Shown: piece after piece, positions 19,150-28,393 of the stretch
How positions within the stretch are numbered: position 1 is the first letter of the stretch
Layout of the letters: the number at the start of each line of letters is the position of its first letter
Assembly (NCBI RefSeq): GCF_022568815.1
Contig: NZ_JAKZHX010000001.1
Span: 496,001 to 560,000 of the forward strand
Direction: 5' to 3'
Source: Undibacterium paludis
GTDB lineage: Bacteria > Pseudomonadota > Gammaproteobacteria > Burkholderiales > Burkholderiaceae_D
Length of the DNA: 64,000 nt
Position numbers and translations under genes: made by a program
The notes under the pieces: model-generated
The model's input: only the letters and a program-made list of their open reading frames with translations
Told to the model about the DNA's origin: nothing
Database searches by the model: none

Positions 19150-19868
19150 CAAAGTTAAAAAATTTTGGGCTTTTGTCTCCCGCCTTCCAATTCTTTTTTT
19201 CATGAGCAGCCTCCCGCTCACCTGGTCTTTTTGCGTTTCTTTTTAACTGGCTATCCCCGTTCGTAAGCCCTGTCAGCAGTGATCCAAATTGCCGGCATGA
19301 GCAACTATGATCGGAAACTACAGATCAGACTTATGTCATAGGCACACCGGTCACAGGTGTATTGCCTGTCCTAGCGATAACCCACTGCTGCCATGCAAAC
19401 ATAAAGACCTTCCTCCCTGATTTGCCCGGCACATCTTCTTCACTACGGCTCAAAGTTGTGTACTGACAGCGAGAATGCCAGCGAGCGGAAAACGGGGAAA
19501 CCAGACTGCCTTTCTTCATCCGCACTACAAATTCACGACTATCCATTCCACGTCGGTTAATTTTCAGTCGTTCAATTCAATTGGAAAGGTTTCCATATTT
19601 TCACAAAAAAAATGAACCGTCAAGAGATTCCTTTCATTCAATGCATATTTTTTTGCACGCAAATACAACAGGGTTATGCTTCGTTTTCCGCATGCTTACC
19701 TGGCATTACATAACACTGCCGATTCAGCCATGTCGCGCCCATGAGATATCAGGTCAAGGCACAGCCAGGCTGTTGCAAACACAGCACCACATTCGTGTGA
19801 ATACTTGCGCAGGCTGCTAAAAACAAGCCACATGAGTCCTGGCCACATTAACGCATATCCAGAATAAA
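19150..19868. other. long intergenic stretch, no convincing gene
   Basis: About 720 bp between the GH1 promoter and the end of the lacI gene. Open frames exist on both strands (for example 19331-19546 minus) but none has a good ribosome site, family resemblance or typical composition. The one clear element is an operator copy at 19581-19596. It may hold a long leader, a small RNA or decayed sequence. Confidence 0.5.
19581..19596. promoter_or_regulatory. LacI-type operator in the gene-free stretch
   Basis: TTGGAAAGGTTTCCAT matches the locus palindrome at 14 of 16 positions. It is about 450 bp upstream of the GH1 operator and about 270 bp beyond the lacI stop codon, with no gene start close by. 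It could be an auxiliary operator for DNA looping or the promoter operator of an unannotated transcript. Confidence 0.6.
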
Positions 19869-20897
19869 TCAAGGCTTCTTCCGACGCTTGCCACCGGGTT
19901 TTGTCAGCGATGCACGCATGGTTACTGTAACCGGGTAGTCACGCTTGACCGGCCGATTGCTGCCATAACAGCGATTCAGTAATTCATTGAGTGCACTCAG
20001 GGTCACGTCACGCCAGGGTATATTCACCGAAGTCAGTGGTGGTGCGGCATAAGCAGCGCTCATGGTATCGTCATAGCCGATGACAGAGACATCTTGCGGG
20101 ACAGAAATTCCGGCCTGCTGAAAATATGATAAAGCCCCGAGCGCCATTTCATCATTGGCGCAGAACAGTGCGGTAAATTCCCGGCCAGATTCCAGCAGTT
20201 CCCTGGCACAGTTCCAGCCACCTTCCGGTGAAAAATCACTTTCGGCTATCCACATGTCGGTGGTATCAATACCGCCCCTGGTCAGTTCATCGAGAAAGCC
20301 GTTGATACGCTCGACGTTATCGGGCGCTGTAGACGGCCCGGCAATCACGGCAATTTTTTTGTGCTGATGCGCAAGCAAGGCGCGTGCGGCCATGACGCCT
20401 CCCTGTACATGGTCAGCGGTAAAACACTGTTCTTTTATATTGTCGGAGGCATGGTTCAAGACCACCAGGCGAGCCCGTTTTTGCCCCAGGATGGAGTAAT
20501 CATCGTCAGTCAATACATTGCTCATGACAATGAGGCCGTCACAACCTCTTTCCATCAAGAATTCTATGCCTTCGACCCCCTGGCGTCTCTCGTCACCGAT
20601 GCCAACGCCAAAGGCCACCACCATATGCATGCCAGCAGCGCGCAATTCCGTATCAATGGACTGCAATATGGGCATGTAGAACGTACCCTTGAGTACAGGG
20701 ATATACACGCCTATCATCTGCGAATTACCCGACAACAGGGAACGCGCCGCATGCGAAGGACGGAAATCAAGTTCTTCTATCGCTTTCCTGACGCGCTCCT
20801 GCGTCTTTTGCGAAACCGAACCCTTGCCGCTGACCACGCGCGAAGCAGTTCCCAAACCCACACCCGCCAGACGGGCTACATCCTTGATTGTCGCCAC
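19869..20897 (-). CDS. LacI-family transcriptional regulator of the beta-glucan locus
   Basis: A 342-residue LacI/GalR-family regulator. The N-terminal helix-turn-helix and hinge helix read IKDVARLAGVGLGTASRVVS and RPSHAARSLLSG (residues 4-57). The rest is a periplasmic-binding-protein-like sugar domain with the family motifs CDGLIVMSN, IAVIAGP and FCANDEMALGALSYFQQAGISVP. It should bind a sugar inducer, probably a glucosyl disaccharide, and release the palindromes near it. Sequence support for the link: four TTGGAAACGTTTCCAA-type sites, all within this locus. No such site was seen before lacI itself, so autoregulation is not evident. It has its own 143-bp upstream gap after the ATPase gene. 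Confidence 0.92.
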   Translation of the reverse strand: MATIKDVARLAGVGLGTASRVVSGKGSVSQKTQERVRKAIEELDFRPSHAARSLLSGNSQMIGVYIPVLKGTFYMPILQSIDTELRAAGMHMVVAFGVGIGDERRQGVEGIEFLMERGCDGLIVMSNVLTDDDYSILGQKRARLVVLNHASDNIKEQCFTADHVQGGVMAARALLAHQHKKIAVIAGPSTAPDNVERINGFLDELTRGGIDTTDMWIAESDFSPEGGWNCARELLESGREFTALFCANDEMALGALSYFQQAGISVPQDVSVIGYDDTMSAAYAAPPLTSVNIPWRDVTLSALNELLNRCYGSNRPVKRDYPVTVTMRASLTKPGGKRRKKP

Positions 20898-21040
20898 TTG
20901 ATTCTTTTCCGTAATTAATTGATATGGTCAGTATATAAAAATTTCATCTTGCATGTGACGCTTTAAAATCAATTTACAATCAAACTTGCAAACCTGTTGA
21001 AGGCCCATGCCTGTTATCGCCCCTTGCTCCGGCCAGGGTA

Positions 21041-22117
21041 TCACAGCCGGTTTCCGCTATCAGCATCGAACAATAGCGATTGCTGCATCGCAATATCAAA
21101 GCGAACAGTTTCGTCAATCCGGAACTGCCGCTCACCATGCGCAATACACGACAATAGCTGACCGGCAATTTTCAACCACAGTACCTGGTGATTGCCCATG
21201 GGCTCAACCAGGTTGACCACTCCTTCATATGCGCCATTCTCTGCAATACTCAGATGCTCCGGTCGCATCCCCAGCACCACCCTGCGCGCAACTGGCGACT
21301 GCGGCATCGACGCATCATCAAACTGATAGCCTGTGCATGTTACATTCAGTGCCGCTGAGGTGAACTGGCTGCCGGCATGCAACTGACCTTCTATGAAGTT
21401 CATTGCCGGCGCCCCTAGAAAACCAGCGACAAACAGATTGGCCGGGCGCGCATAGACCTCGGCCGGTCTGCCTATCTGCTGTATCTTGCCAGCCCGCATC
21501 ACGACTATACGTGTTGCCAGTGTCATTGCCTCGACCTGGTCATGGGTCACGTAAATCATGGTAGCAGCCAGGTTCTGATGCAGGAGCTTCAGTTCCCGCC
21601 GCAATTCCGTGCGCAACTTGGCATCCAGGTTGGACAGGGGCTCATCAAACAGAAATACACTTGCCTCCCTGACCAGAGCCCGGCCTATGGCAACACGCTG
21701 TCGCTGTCCGCCAGACAATTGCGCGGGTTTTCTGTCGAGCAGCGCATCGAGCTGCAACATGCCGGCCACTTTTTCAATACGTCGACTGATCTCAGCCTTG
21801 GGCAAGCCACTGATGCGCAAGCCAAACGACATATTCTTTTCCACCGTCATATTGGGATACAGGGCATACGACTGGAACACCATGCCAATCTGCCGCTCAC
21901 TGGGCTCGGCATGGCTGACGTCATGACCGGCAATTTCTATTTTACCGGCGTGGATATCAATCAAACCGGCTATGCTATGCAACAGGGTTGATTTGCCGCA
22001 ACCAGACGGCCCCAGCAAGACCAGGAATTCACCGGCAGCAATATCCAGATCCAGTTCACTGATGATCTGCTGGCCACCGAGTTGCACCGCCAGTTGCTTG
22101 ATACTTACATTCGTCAT
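21041..22117 (-). CDS. sugar ABC transporter ATP-binding protein (MalK/UgpC type)
   Basis: A 358-residue ATPase with Walker A GPSGCGKST (36-44), signature LSGGQRQR (134-141), Walker B FLFDEP (155-160) and H-loop His192. A C-terminal TOBE/OB extension from about residue 240 (LGAPAMNFIEG, LGMRPEHLSI) marks the carbohydrate-importer (CUT1) subfamily. It drives uptake through the two permeases upstream and sits three bases after the second permease gene. CUT1 ATPases can be shared by several importers; here it is part of the complete set. Confidence 0.93.
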   Translation of the reverse strand: MTNVSIKQLAVQLGGQQIISELDLDIAAGEFLVLLGPSGCGKSTLLHSIAGLIDIHAGKIEIAGHDVSHAEPSERQIGMVFQSYALYPNMTVEKNMSFGLRISGLPKAEISRRIEKVAGMLQLDALLDRKPAQLSGGQRQRVAIGRALVREASVFLFDEPLSNLDAKLRTELRRELKLLHQNLAATMIYVTHDQVEAMTLATRIVVMRAGKIQQIGRPAEVYARPANLFVAGFLGAPAMNFIEGQLHAGSQFTSAALNVTCTGYQFDDASMPQSPVARRVVLGMRPEHLSIAENGAYEGVVNLVEPMGNHQVLWLKIAGQLLSCIAHGERQFRIDETVRFDIAMQQSLLFDADSGNRL

Positions 22118-22120
22118 GAA

Positions 22121-23005
22121 TTAACCTTTGACTGCGCCAGCCGCAATACCACGTACAAACCAGCGGCCAGAAATGAAATAGATACAAAGCGGCAACAGCG
22201 CCGTCAATATGGTCGCCGCCATGTTCACGTTGTACATGCGCGTGCCGGTCGTCGTATTGATGACATTATTCAGCTGCACCGTCATTGGTAAATGCTCGCG
22301 CCCGGCAAAAACCAGGCCAAGGATGTAGTCATTCCATACGCCGGTAACCTGCATGATGGTGGCCACGACTACCATAGGCAGGGACATGGGCAGCATCAGT
22401 TGAAAAAAGATGCGGAAAAATCCACCACCATCAATACGTGCGGCATGAAACAATTCCTGCGGTATGCCCAGGTAGTAGTTGCGGAACAGCAGCGTCATGA
22501 CGGGCATGCCAAATATCACATGCACCAGTACAATACCAGGCAAGGTACTGAACAGTTGCAGGTTGGCCAGCAAGCGCACCAGGGGGAACATCATCACCTG
22601 AACGGGGATAAAGGCGCCAGCCAGCAAAATGGCAAACAGCAACTGTGCACCGCGTGGCCGCCAGAACGACAAGGCATAACCATTGATCGCCCCCAGCAAG
22701 ATAGCAATCACCGTGCTTGGCAGCGTGATTGCGACAGAATTCCAGAAACCACCACTGACGCCCTCGCAGGCGACACCGGTACAAGCCGTACTCCACGCCT
22801 GGCGCCATGGTTCCAGTGTAAAGTGGAACGGCAGGGCAAAGATATTGCCCACCCTGATTTCTTCCATGGATTTAAAGGAGGTCACCAGCATGATATACAG
22901 CGGCAGCAAAAAGAACATTGCAGACGTGATCAGAAACAGGTAAATCCCCCAGCGTGCCGGCCGCCATGACCTGCGCCTGGATTTGTCGATAGCAGCGGCT
23001 TTCAT
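22121..23005 (-). CDS. sugar ABC transporter permease (MalG type)
   Basis: A 294-residue inner-membrane protein with six predicted helices. The EAA loop that docks on the ATPase reads FHAARIDGGGFFRIFFQLMLP, given here as FHAARIDGGG then FFRIFFQLMLP. The N-terminus has a charged stretch before YLFLITSAMFFLLPLYIMLV, and ITSFKS-like VTSFKSMEEI follows the first helix, as in MalG/AraQ proteins. The ATG overlaps the stop of the previous permease by four bases, and three bases separate its own stop from the ATPase start, so all are one operon. Confidence 0.92.
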   Translation of the reverse strand: MKAAAIDKSRRRSWRPARWGIYLFLITSAMFFLLPLYIMLVTSFKSMEEIRVGNIFALPFHFTLEPWRQAWSTACTGVACEGVSGGFWNSVAITLPSTVIAILLGAINGYALSFWRPRGAQLLFAILLAGAFIPVQVMMFPLVRLLANLQLFSTLPGIVLVHVIFGMPVMTLLFRNYYLGIPQELFHAARIDGGGFFRIFFQLMLPMSLPMVVVATIMQVTGVWNDYILGLVFAGREHLPMTVQLNNVINTTTGTRMYNVNMAATILTALLPLCIYFISGRWFVRGIAAGAVKG

Positions 23006-23886
23006 CTGCCCGCCTTTCTTGCCCTGGCATAGAGATACGGTATCAACAAGGCCAGTACCGGCATCAGCATCATGACCGCACCGGCTGAGGCCAGCGCCAG
23101 GTTTGCACGGCCAAACAAATGGTCCATGATGAATTTGGCAGGTACCTCACTGGCTGTACCCGGACCACCCTGCGTCATCGCCTCAACCGCATCAAACAGC
23201 TTGACGACCGCCGTAGTCAGCAACAGGAGCACGGTCGCAAACTGCGGCATCAGCATGGGAATGATGATGGACAGGTAGACGCGCCAGACAGGTATCCCGT
23301 CCATGCGGGCAGCTTTCCAGATATCTTCATCTATACCGCGCAAACCGGCCAGCAGCATCGCCATCACCAGGCCGGACGCCTGCCATACCGTGGCGATCAC
23401 GATGGTGTAGATGACCATGTCCTGATCAATGATCCAGTCAAACTGGAAATTGCTGAAACCCAGCTGCCGTATGCTGTTTTCCACGCCAATACCGGGCGTC
23501 AGTATCCATTGCCAGACCAGACCGGTAGCTACGAAAGACATCGCATACGGGTACAAGAAAACCGTGCGCAAAATACCTTCACCCTTGACATTCTGGTCGA
23601 TAAAAACAGCCAGCAAAAAACCAATGAGCAGACAGGCAACAATGAACAGCACGCCATAGATCGCCAGGTTATTGAGCGACATGATCCAGCGTTCATTATC
23701 AAACAGACGGGCATACTGACTGAGTCCGATAAAATTATCGACTGGCAGCGTACGAGAACTGCTCAGCGATACCTTGACCGTCCAGGCTATCGTCGCCAGA
23801 TAGGCAACGACCACTGTCAGGGTCATGGGCAGCAGCGCCAGGTGTGGCACTAGCCTGCTGCCCAACTTGCCAGCTTTGCTGATCAT
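23002..23886 (-). CDS. sugar ABC transporter permease (MalF/UgpA type)
   Basis: A 294-residue permease of the first-partner type with about six membrane helices and the EAA loop WKAARMDGIPVWRVYLSIIIP. It pairs with the next permease to form the channel. Two in-frame starts are close together, ATG at 23886 and GTG at 23892; the ATG is preferred for spacing to the GGG at about -10. The gene follows the binding-protein stop by about a dozen bases and overlaps the next gene by four. Confidence 0.9.
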   Translation of the reverse strand: MISKAGKLGSRLVPHLALLPMTLTVVVAYLATIAWTVKVSLSSSRTLPVDNFIGLSQYARLFDNERWIMSLNNLAIYGVLFIVACLLIGFLLAVFIDQNVKGEGILRTVFLYPYAMSFVATGLVWQWILTPGIGVENSIRQLGFSNFQFDWIIDQDMVIYTIVIATVWQASGLVMAMLLAGLRGIDEDIWKAARMDGIPVWRVYLSIIIPMLMPQFATVLLLLTTAVVKLFDAVEAMTQGGPGTASEVPAKFIMDHLFGRANLALASAGAVMMLMPVLALLIPYLYARARKAGR

Positions 23887-23898
23887 CTGCACGCCCGT

Positions 23899-25155
23899 CT
23901 AATTGCGCAATGCTGAAGCAATGCTCTTCTGTACTTTCTCTACCGGTATATTGGTATTCCAGTAGGCCGTCAATGCATCAGTCAGGGCGCCATTCTGGTC
24001 CGGCGTCAGATAGACTTCGCCAATGCCGACATGACGGGACTTGTCTTTCATGATCTCCATCCCTGTCCGTGCGCAGAGGTTCATTTGCGAGGCATCCAGA
24101 TCACTGCGCACCGGAATCGAGCCCTTGAGTTTATTGAACTCCACCTGTACAACAGGGTTGACAAGTACACCGGCCAGCAATTTCTGCGACCTGAGCTGGT
24201 CAGCATTCGCCGTTTTCGGGAAGACAAAGACATCGCCCTGTATCAGGTAAGGAGCATTCTGCCCCAGGCCAGGTATGCAACCGAATTCGCGTCCGGCAAC
24301 CTGCCTGGCGGCGACAAATTCTCCCATGACCCAGTCGCCCATGATCTGCATGCCAGCCTTGCCACTGATCAGCAAGGCAGTGCTGTCATTCCAGTTGCGC
24401 CCCGGCGAACCGGTATCGACATAGGACTTCAGTCGTTTGAAGCTGAGCAGGACCTTGCGAAAAGCTTCGGTGTTCATCGCTGCCGCATCCCTGTCGCGTA
24501 TCACACGCAGGTACAAGTCCTTGCCGCCGACATTGGCCAGCATGGCCAGGAAGACGATGGTTTCCTGCCAGGGCTGGCCGCCATGTGCCAGCGGTATCAG
24601 GCCTGCTGCCTTGAGTTTGTCGAGGGCGGCGAACATCTCATCAGGCGTGGCCGGCTCCTTGTCTATACCGGCTTTCTTGAAAGCCGATTTCGAATACCAG
24701 ATCCATGCAGGCATGTGGATATTGACCGGCACGGCGTAATAATGCCCCTTGATGCGTATGGAATCACGTATCGGTTCCGGCAATATCTTGTCCCAGTTTT
24801 CTTTGCTGGCAACCTCATCGACATTGCTGAGCATGCCCTGATCAACGATATCCTGGAACTGTCTTGAGACATTGAATTGCGCTGCCGTCGGCGGATTGCC
24901 GCCGACCATGCGGTTGATGGCCACCGACCTGGCCTGATCACCACCGGCAATCGCCGTATCTGTCCATATGCCACCGGCAGCACGATAAGCGCCGGCAAAT
25001 TTTGCCACAGCTGCTGATTCACCACCCGAAGTCCACCAATGCAAGACTTCAGCCTTCTCACCTGCCGCGTGTGCAAAAAATGCAGGGGCAATCAACAGCG
25101 TGGCCAGCAAAGACCTCAGCACCGGTTTTTTGACCGGCTTGCGTAAAGAATACAT
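23899..25155 (-). CDS. sugar ABC transporter substrate-binding protein
   Basis: A 418-residue solute-binding protein of the CUT1 group: signal peptide ending FFAHAAG, then EVLHWWTSGGESAAVAKF, the usual opening of sugar-binding proteins of the GtsA/UgpB-like type, and a GKAGMQIMGDW motif in the second lobe. It should capture glucosides in the periplasm; the ligand is inferred from context (GH1, GH3, GH16) and not readable from sequence. GGAGACAAG sits directly before the ATG at 25155, which is why the longer frame from 25182 is rejected. An operator of the locus lies 324 bp upstream. Confidence 0.93.
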   Translation of the reverse strand: MYSLRKPVKKPVLRSLLATLLIAPAFFAHAAGEKAEVLHWWTSGGESAAVAKFAGAYRAAGGIWTDTAIAGGDQARSVAINRMVGGNPPTAAQFNVSRQFQDIVDQGMLSNVDEVASKENWDKILPEPIRDSIRIKGHYYAVPVNIHMPAWIWYSKSAFKKAGIDKEPATPDEMFAALDKLKAAGLIPLAHGGQPWQETIVFLAMLANVGGKDLYLRVIRDRDAAAMNTEAFRKVLLSFKRLKSYVDTGSPGRNWNDSTALLISGKAGMQIMGDWVMGEFVAARQVAGREFGCIPGLGQNAPYLIQGDVFVFPKTANADQLRSQKLLAGVLVNPVVQVEFNKLKGSIPVRSDLDASQMNLCARTGMEIMKDKSRHVGIGEVYLTPDQNGALTDALTAYWNTNIPVEKVQKSIASALRN

Positions 25156-25478
25156 CTTGTCTCCAGTATGGGTGCGCCACATGCAGTTCTTGGCCTGCTT
25201 TGCCTGGCTATTTTTTGTTGCGCACTTGTTTTCTCTGTTTGCTTCGTTGCGCTGGAAACCTGACCCCGGTCCAGCGTCATTCTATCAATGCCAGCCCTGC
25301 CTCACCGCTGGTTACTGCCAATTCATGCCGGACTTGTCCCACCGCAGACATGCAATACAACTGCTACTGCATTGCTACCGCACTCGACAGACACTCAATG
25401 AGTGCGGCCAGAGTGGAGCTAATTGATTGAACGGCAGTTCCCTGTTCCGGTTTCTTGCATTTTGAAATTTGACTACAA

Positions 25479-25494
25479 TTGGAAACGTTACCAA
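25479..25494. promoter_or_regulatory. LacI-type operator upstream of the ABC transporter operon
   Basis: TTGGAAACGTTACCAA matches the perfect palindrome at 15 of 16 positions. It lies 324 bp upstream of the binding-protein start, at the head of the transporter operon. The -10 box behind it on the minus strand is weak, so the exact promoter is uncertain. The rest of 25156-25596 shows no gene. Confidence 0.7.
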
Positions 25495-25596
25495 ATATGC
25501 CGGCCAATATACCACCCTGTGTTTTTGAGTGTCAACATGCACATTCAATAAATGATACACAAACTGTCGATGGCATATCAAAGATATGGATGGATT

Positions 25597-26496
25597 TCAG
25601 AGCGCAGCCATTTTTTCCCGCAACTGCGTGACGATAAGATCAACGAAGCTGCGCACCTTGGCAGAGGCATAACGGCTTTCCCTGTGGACGACATGGACTG
25701 GCAGAGCGGCGGCTTCATGGTCCTGCAGCAATCTTGTCAATTCCCCGCTTTGAAAGTGCGCGTTGACCTGGTAAGACAACAGACGACTGATGCCCAAACC
25801 GGCCAGGCTGGCAGCGATGGCAGCGTCATTACTGCTGACTGTCAACCTGGGTCTGACCTTGACAGCACTATTCTGGCCGGCATGAGTGAAGCGCCATTCC
25901 ACCATGGGCGTGACACTGGTGGCAGCGATGATACGATGAGCGCTTAACTGGTCCGGCGTCTGTGGCGTTCCATTCTGTGTCAGATATGCCGGCGAAGCAC
26001 AGAGTACCCTGTGTATCTGACCTACCCGTATCGCTTTCATGCTGGAGTCTGGCAACTCGCCTATACGCACGCCGACGTCAACGCCTTCTTCCAGTAGATT
26101 GACTACACGATCGAGAAACAGGGCTGACACGTCCATGTCGGGATAACGCTGCAGGTAGTCGACAATCGTAGGCATCACATACATCTTGCCAAACAGCACG
26201 GGGGCAGTCACCGCCAGATGGCCGCTTGGCTCAGCATTGATGCCGGCAGTTGCTTCGTCAGCCGCCTCGACATCAGCGATGATGCGGCGCGCATCGTCAA
26301 GATAGCGCTGGCCTGCCTCAGTCACCCGGACAAAGCGGGTGCTGCGGTTCAAGAGCTTGACCTTGAGTCGCGCTTCCAGCGCTGCAATTGCCCGCGTGAC
26401 TGCCGGCGGCGACATGGCCAGACGCCTGGCAGCCGCTGCAAAGCCCTCTTCTTCAGCTACGGCGACAAAAACTGTCATCAGATGCAGTCTATCCAT
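25597..26496 (-). CDS. LysR-family transcriptional regulator
   Basis: A 299-residue LysR protein. The helix-turn-helix reads FAAAARRLAMSPPAVTRAIAALEARL (residues about 19-44, given as FAAAARRLAMSPPAV and TRAIAALEARL) and a substrate-binding domain begins near residue 92. The family usually controls the divergent neighbour; here that is the DUF1348 gene starting at 26612, with a shared promoter region of 115 bp. It resembles the group annotated as regulators next to small redox or detoxification genes, but the inducer is unknown. It lies upstream of, and in the same direction as, the sugar transporter operon but is separated by that operon's operator. Confidence 0.9.
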   Translation of the reverse strand: MDRLHLMTVFVAVAEEEGFAAAARRLAMSPPAVTRAIAALEARLKVKLLNRSTRFVRVTEAGQRYLDDARRIIADVEAADEATAGINAEPSGHLAVTAPVLFGKMYVMPTIVDYLQRYPDMDVSALFLDRVVNLLEEGVDVGVRIGELPDSSMKAIRVGQIHRVLCASPAYLTQNGTPQTPDQLSAHRIIAATSVTPMVEWRFTHAGQNSAVKVRPRLTVSSNDAAIAASLAGLGISRLLSYQVNAHFQSGELTRLLQDHEAAALPVHVVHRESRYASAKVRSFVDLIVTQLREKMAAL

Positions 26497-26611
26497 GTGC
26501 TCTTTCGTTGATTATTCCGCCATTCATAATAATCAATTGTAAATGACGGCTATTCTGGTGACCAGGGGAATTCTGTACAGTTCACTACGGATCATCTGAA
26601 AAGGAAGCATA

Positions 26612-27103
26612 ATGAACACACTGGATAAATCTGAAGAAGTTGCCCGGCCGCCTTTGCCGCCGTTCTCGCTGGAAACAGCGATGCAAAAGGTCCGCATGGC
26701 AGAAGATGGCTGGAACACCCGCGATGCTGATAAGGTGGTGCTGGCCTACACCGTTGATACCATCTGGCGCAACCGCAATGAATTCCCGATGGGACGTGAG
26801 CAGGTCAGGGAATTTTTACAACGCAAATGGGCTGCTGAACGTGAATACCGGCTGATCAAGGAATTATGGGCCTTCTGCGACAACCGTATTGCCGTGCGCT
26901 TTGCTTATGAAAGCTGCGACCATGAAGGCATCTGGACGCGTTCCTATGGCAACGAGAACTGGGAATTTGCAGACAATGGCCTGATGCATAAGCGCTTTGC
27001 CAGCATCAATGACCTGCGCATCAGCACGGATCAGCGCCTGTTTCACTGGCCCCAGGGCCGCAGGCCGGATGATCACCCCGGGCTCAGCGCCCTTGGTTTG
27101 TAG
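26612..27103 (+). CDS. DUF1348 protein, SnoaL/NTF2-like fold
   Basis: A 163-residue protein of the DUF1348 group: [39 protein letters not shown], then the strand [10 protein letters not shown] and [22 protein letters not shown]. The fold is the cone-shaped NTF2-like barrel often found in small hydrolases or isomerases, but no reaction is established. AAGGAAGC precedes the ATG. It is divergent from the LysR gene and is the likely target of that regulator. Its 3' end overlaps the end of the convergent acyltransferase gene by 31 bases, so the last ten codons are shared on opposite strands. Confidence 0.9.
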   Translation: MNTLDKSEEVARPPLPPFSLETAMQKVRMAEDGWNTRDADKVVLAYTVDTIWRNRNEFPMGREQVREFLQRKWAAEREYRLIKELWAFCDNRIAVRFAYESCDHEGIWTRSYGNENWEFADNGLMHKRFASINDLRISTDQRLFHWPQGRRPDDHPGLSALGL

Positions 27104-28272
27104 GCGAAACCGGCATCAAGTCCAAACAAGGGGCGCAGCAGAAACACGCGGCGTATGATCTCGTAACTGAGGAAGCAGCCTGCGGCCGTCAAGGTAATCA
27201 ACAAGATACCTTCCGGCAGAGCGGGCAAGGCCAGCGGTTTCATGCTGTGCGCCATGATGACGATATAAGTCTGATGCAGGATATACACAGGAAACACTGC
27301 CTGCGTCAGATAGCGTCTTGCCGGGCTATCGAAGTTCAGGTGCTGCTTTGCGTAACCACAGGCTGCAACAATTGCCGACCAGGCCATGCAAACCCATACG
27401 CCGCGCTGAAACATGATCAGCCATTTGGGCGTCGCATCATACTCAAAGCTGAAATAAATGATCAGAAAAAGCCAGCCACATGCGGCGATTCTGAGTGCCA
27501 GCCAGCGCATGCTGGCAAGCTCTTGCCAGAACGCCTGGGAATTGGCAATCAAGGCACCGAATGTAAAGATGAACAAATAGCAGGCGTGGTTATACCAGTC
27601 AGCCACAAGGCCATTATTGGGCGGGTAGGAACTGAACAGGCCCATGCGCAGCAGCGCCAGATACGCGACAGGCAAGACCAGAATGCGCCAACCCTTCATC
27701 TGCTTTTGCAGCCAGTTGCGCGCAGCCAGGAACCATGCCGGTTTAAAAGCCAGCCAGAACCACAGCAAAACACTGTATACCCACAGGTAAGCGACAAACC
27801 AAAGATGATTCCAGGTTGGCAGGTCCAGCACCTTGCCTTCGATCTTGAAGCCACGGTAGTGGTGCAGGTAGAGCTGCATGAATTCGCTGTAGCTGCCGGC
27901 GTAAGCCAGTTTCTCCACGACTTCGAGATAAGCCTGGGGCGGCACCACGAAGAACATGCCGAAGATCAGCGGCAACAAAAGACGCAGGCTGCGGCTGCGC
28001 AGGAATTTGCCGGTAGAGATCTTTTCCAGCATGAAGGCAGATGCCACACCAGAGATAAAAAACAGCAGGCTCAGACGCCAGGGGTTGGTCAGCATCATCA
28101 GTGGCTGTATCGCACTGCTGGCATGCGGGCTTTTGACGTGCCAGCCCCATTCCACATAGTACATGCCCACGTGATACAGGATCAGCAGGAAGAAAGCGAT
28201 GATCCTGACCCAGTCCAGGAAATACAGACGCTGGGATGGCAAACCTGGCATTGCAATGCTTGAATTTGACAT
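27073..28272 (-). CDS. acyltransferase-3 family membrane protein
   Basis: A 399-residue integral membrane protein with about ten helices. It opens with [21 protein letters not shown] (given as [11 protein letters not shown] and AFFLLILYH), the Arg/Asp and His signature of the acyltransferase 3 (OafB/OpgC-like) family, and contains [12 protein letters not shown]. Such enzymes move acyl groups, often acetyl or succinyl, onto glycans or lipids at the inner membrane. An ATG at 28290 in frame is also possible. It follows the LytTR response regulator by about 120 bases on the same strand and may be a target or the last gene of that operon. Longer frames upstream overlap the regulator and are rejected. 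Confidence 0.88.
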   Translation of the reverse strand: MSNSSIAMPGLPSQRLYFLDWVRIIAFFLLILYHVGMYYVEWGWHVKSPHASSAIQPLMMLTNPWRLSLLFFISGVASAFMLEKISTGKFLRSRSLRLLLPLIFGMFFVVPPQAYLEVVEKLAYAGSYSEFMQLYLHHYRGFKIEGKVLDLPTWNHLWFVAYLWVYSVLLWFWLAFKPAWFLAARNWLQKQMKGWRILVLPVAYLALLRMGLFSSYPPNNGLVADWYNHACYLFIFTFGALIANSQAFWQELASMRWLALRIAACGWLFLIIYFSFEYDATPKWLIMFQRGVWVCMAWSAIVAACGYAKQHLNFDSPARRYLTQAVFPVYILHQTYIVIMAHSMKPLALPALPEGILLITLTAAGCFLSYEIIRRVFLLRPLFGLDAGFAYKPRALSPG

Positions 28273-28393
28273 GGTTCTTTTTTCTGTCATTGATGAACAC
28301 AGGCGCAATACTAGGAGCATGATCAAATTCACGCCAGAAAAATGTGGCGGACTGGATGTGAACAGGGGTGAAATGGAAAAACAGGCCGCTTCC

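Noticed and set aside
19331..19546. 71-codon minus-strand frame just downstream of the orphan operator
   Set aside because: No proper ribosome site, Arg/Ser-rich composition and no recognisable family; a promoter at the operator would leave no room for a leader.
22292..22969. 225-codon open frame on the plus strand inside the MalG-type permease gene
   Set aside because: It is the shadow of a conserved permease gene, with the same Gln/His/Arg-rich composition and no start signal.
27247..28263. 338-codon open frame on the plus strand inside the acyltransferase gene
   Set aside because: It is Gln/His-rich, typical of the complement of a membrane-protein gene, and lacks any motif.
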